Part shown: positions 5,151 to 5,905 of the stretch, in pieces
Layout: each line of letters opens with the position of its first letter
How positions within the stretch are numbered: position 1 is the first letter of the stretch
Assembly (NCBI GenBank): GCA_021793595.1
Contig: JAJYSL010000272.1
Span: 1 to 5,905, forward strand
Direction of reading: 5' to 3'
Length of the DNA stretch: 5,905 bases
Source of the DNA: Acidobacteriota bacterium
GTDB taxonomy: Bacteria; Acidobacteriota; Terriglobia; Terriglobales; Acidobacteriaceae
Position numbers and translations under genes: made by a program
Notes under the pieces: model-generated
Seen by the model: only the letters and a program-made list of their open reading frames with translations
What the model was told of the DNA's origin: nothing
Databases searched by the model: none

Positions 5151-5905
5151 TCAAACCCGAGCTCAAGTTGTCCATCCGCAGACAGGCGGAGTTGCTGGCA
5201 ATCAGCCGCTCCACGATTTACTATCGGCCGCGCCCGATCTCCGACGTGGACCTGCTGCTGATGCGGTGCATCGACGAGTTGCACCTGAACTATCCGTTTG
5301 CCGGCAGCCGCATGTTGCGCGACATGCTCCGCCAGCAGGGTCTGGACGTGGGCCGCCGCCACGTGCGCGCCCTGATGCGGCGCATGAGGATCGAGGCACT
5401 CTATCGCAGGCCCAACACCTCCAAACCCGCGCCAAGACAGAAGATTTACCCCTACCTGCTGCGCGGCCTCCCGGTCACGCGGTCCAATCAAGTCTGGGCC
5501 ATGGACATCACCTACATCCCCATGGCGCGCGGCTTCGTCTATCTGGCCGCGGTCCTCGACTGGTGCAGCCGCCGAGTGCTCTCGTGGCGGGTGTCGATCG
5601 CCATGGACACATCGTTCTGCATCGAAGCACTGGAGGAGGCTCTCGGCCGGCACGGCAAGCCGGAGATCTTCAACACCGATCAAGGAAGTCAGTTCACCAG
5701 CGAAGCGTTCACCGGACGGCTCAAAGAAGAAGGCATCCAGATCAGCATGGATGGCAAGGGCCGCTGGGCCGACAACGTCTTCGTCGAGCGCCTCTGGCGT
5801 TCGCTCAAATACGAGCACGTCTACCTGCATGCCTACGAGTCGGTCGGCGAAGCCAGACGCAAGATCGGCAGTTACTTCGAGTTTTACAACCGCAAACGCC
5901 CGCAC
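5147..5905 (+). CDS. IS3-family transposase OrfB, rve integrase core (3' end beyond window)
   Basis: DDE transposase catalytic subunit; 253 residues are visible and roughly 20-35 C-terminal residues are missing. The N-terminal part includes the HTH_21-like segment YPFAGSRMLRDMLRQQG (49-65) and LYRRPNTSKP (85-94). The rve core has Asp120 (WAMDITYIP), Asp178 (FNTDQGSQFTS) and Glu214 (DNVFVERLWRSLKYE), the last two separated by exactly 35 residues, giving DD(35)E. There are no internal stops or frameshifts, so this part looks intact and recent. OrfB is normally made as an OrfAB fusion by -1 frameshifting. Because orfA has lost its DNA-binding half here, an active fusion is unlikely from this copy. 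There is no strong ribosome binding site before the ATG at 5147. Confidence 0.95.
   Translation, partial: MIKPELKLSIRRQAELLAISRSTIYYRPRPISDVDLLLMRCIDELHLNYPFAGSRMLRDMLRQQGLDVGRRHVRALMRRMRIEALYRRPNTSKPAPRQKIYPYLLRGLPVTRSNQVWAMDITYIPMARGFVYLAAVLDWCSRRVLSWRVSIAMDTSFCIEALEEALGRHGKPEIFNTDQGSQFTSEAFTGRLKEEGIQISMDGKGRWADNVFVERLWRSLKYEHVYLHAYESVGEARRKIGSYFEFYNRKRPH

Larger units (their letters stand above)
4947..5905 (+). mobile_element. IS3-family insertion sequence, left-truncated, right end beyond the window
   Basis: Two consecutive reading frames encode the C-terminal half of OrfA and nearly all of OrfB, the diagnostic organisation of IS3-family elements. The DNA is clearly richer in GC than the spacer to its left. 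Recognisable IS coding begins at about 4947, straight after an in-frame TGA at 4944-4946; no orfA start codon, helix-turn-helix or terminal inverted repeat was found upstream, so the left end is lost or unrecognisable. The element points away from the metabolic cluster. The right inverted repeat and any target duplication lie outside the window, so the insertion site cannot be defined. Confidence 0.88.

Noticed and set aside
4841..5905. Long minus-strand open frame of 354 codons
   Set aside because: It runs antisense to IS3 orfB and into the AT-rich spacer. Its translation has no recognised motif, while the plus strand encodes a complete DD(35)E transposase. High GC produces long shadow frames here.

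Overview
The window holds a compact minus-strand gene cluster for sugar or sugar-acid metabolism, a long gene-poor spacer, and the left part of an IS3-family insertion sequence on the plus strand. Both ends of the window cut through genes. Moderately GC-rich coding DNA, a twin-arginine (Tat) export signal on a DUF4038-type glycosidase, and a GTG start and weakly spaced ribosome binding sites fit a Gram-negative soil or plant-associated bacterium. Acidobacteriota is my best guess, at low confidence, because no ribosomal or taxonomic marker is present.

Layout. Reading the minus strand in transcription order: a promoter at about 4162-4191; a two-domain cupin protein (3300-4145); an exported DUF5060/DUF4038 glycoside-hydrolase-like protein (1512-3215); a D-2-hydroxyacid dehydrogenase (426-1499); and the N-terminal 143 residues of an HpcH/HpaI-type class II aldolase (1-429), which runs off the left edge. 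The gaps are 84 nt, 12 nt and a 4-nt ATGA overlap. No terminator is visible between the genes, so they are probably one transcript.

Region 4192-4946 has no convincing gene. It is largely AT-rich with a short GC-rich islet near 4261-4345, and it carries a perfect 14-bp tandem duplication and a small hairpin. At about 4947 the sequence changes abruptly to GC-rich IS3-family DNA: an orfA remnant lacking its helix-turn-helix half, then orfB with an intact DD(35)E catalytic triad. OrfB stays open to the right edge.

How the genes may work together (inference). The secreted glycosidase would release a sugar from a plant or microbial glycan. The cytoplasmic dehydrogenase and aldolase would act on the derived 2-hydroxy or 2-keto acids, with the aldolase yielding pyruvate or a similar keto acid plus an aldehyde. 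The bicupin could be an isomerase, a dioxygenase-like enzyme or a sensor. The substrate cannot be read from the sequence. The combination of these four families in one operon is the most interesting feature of the window.
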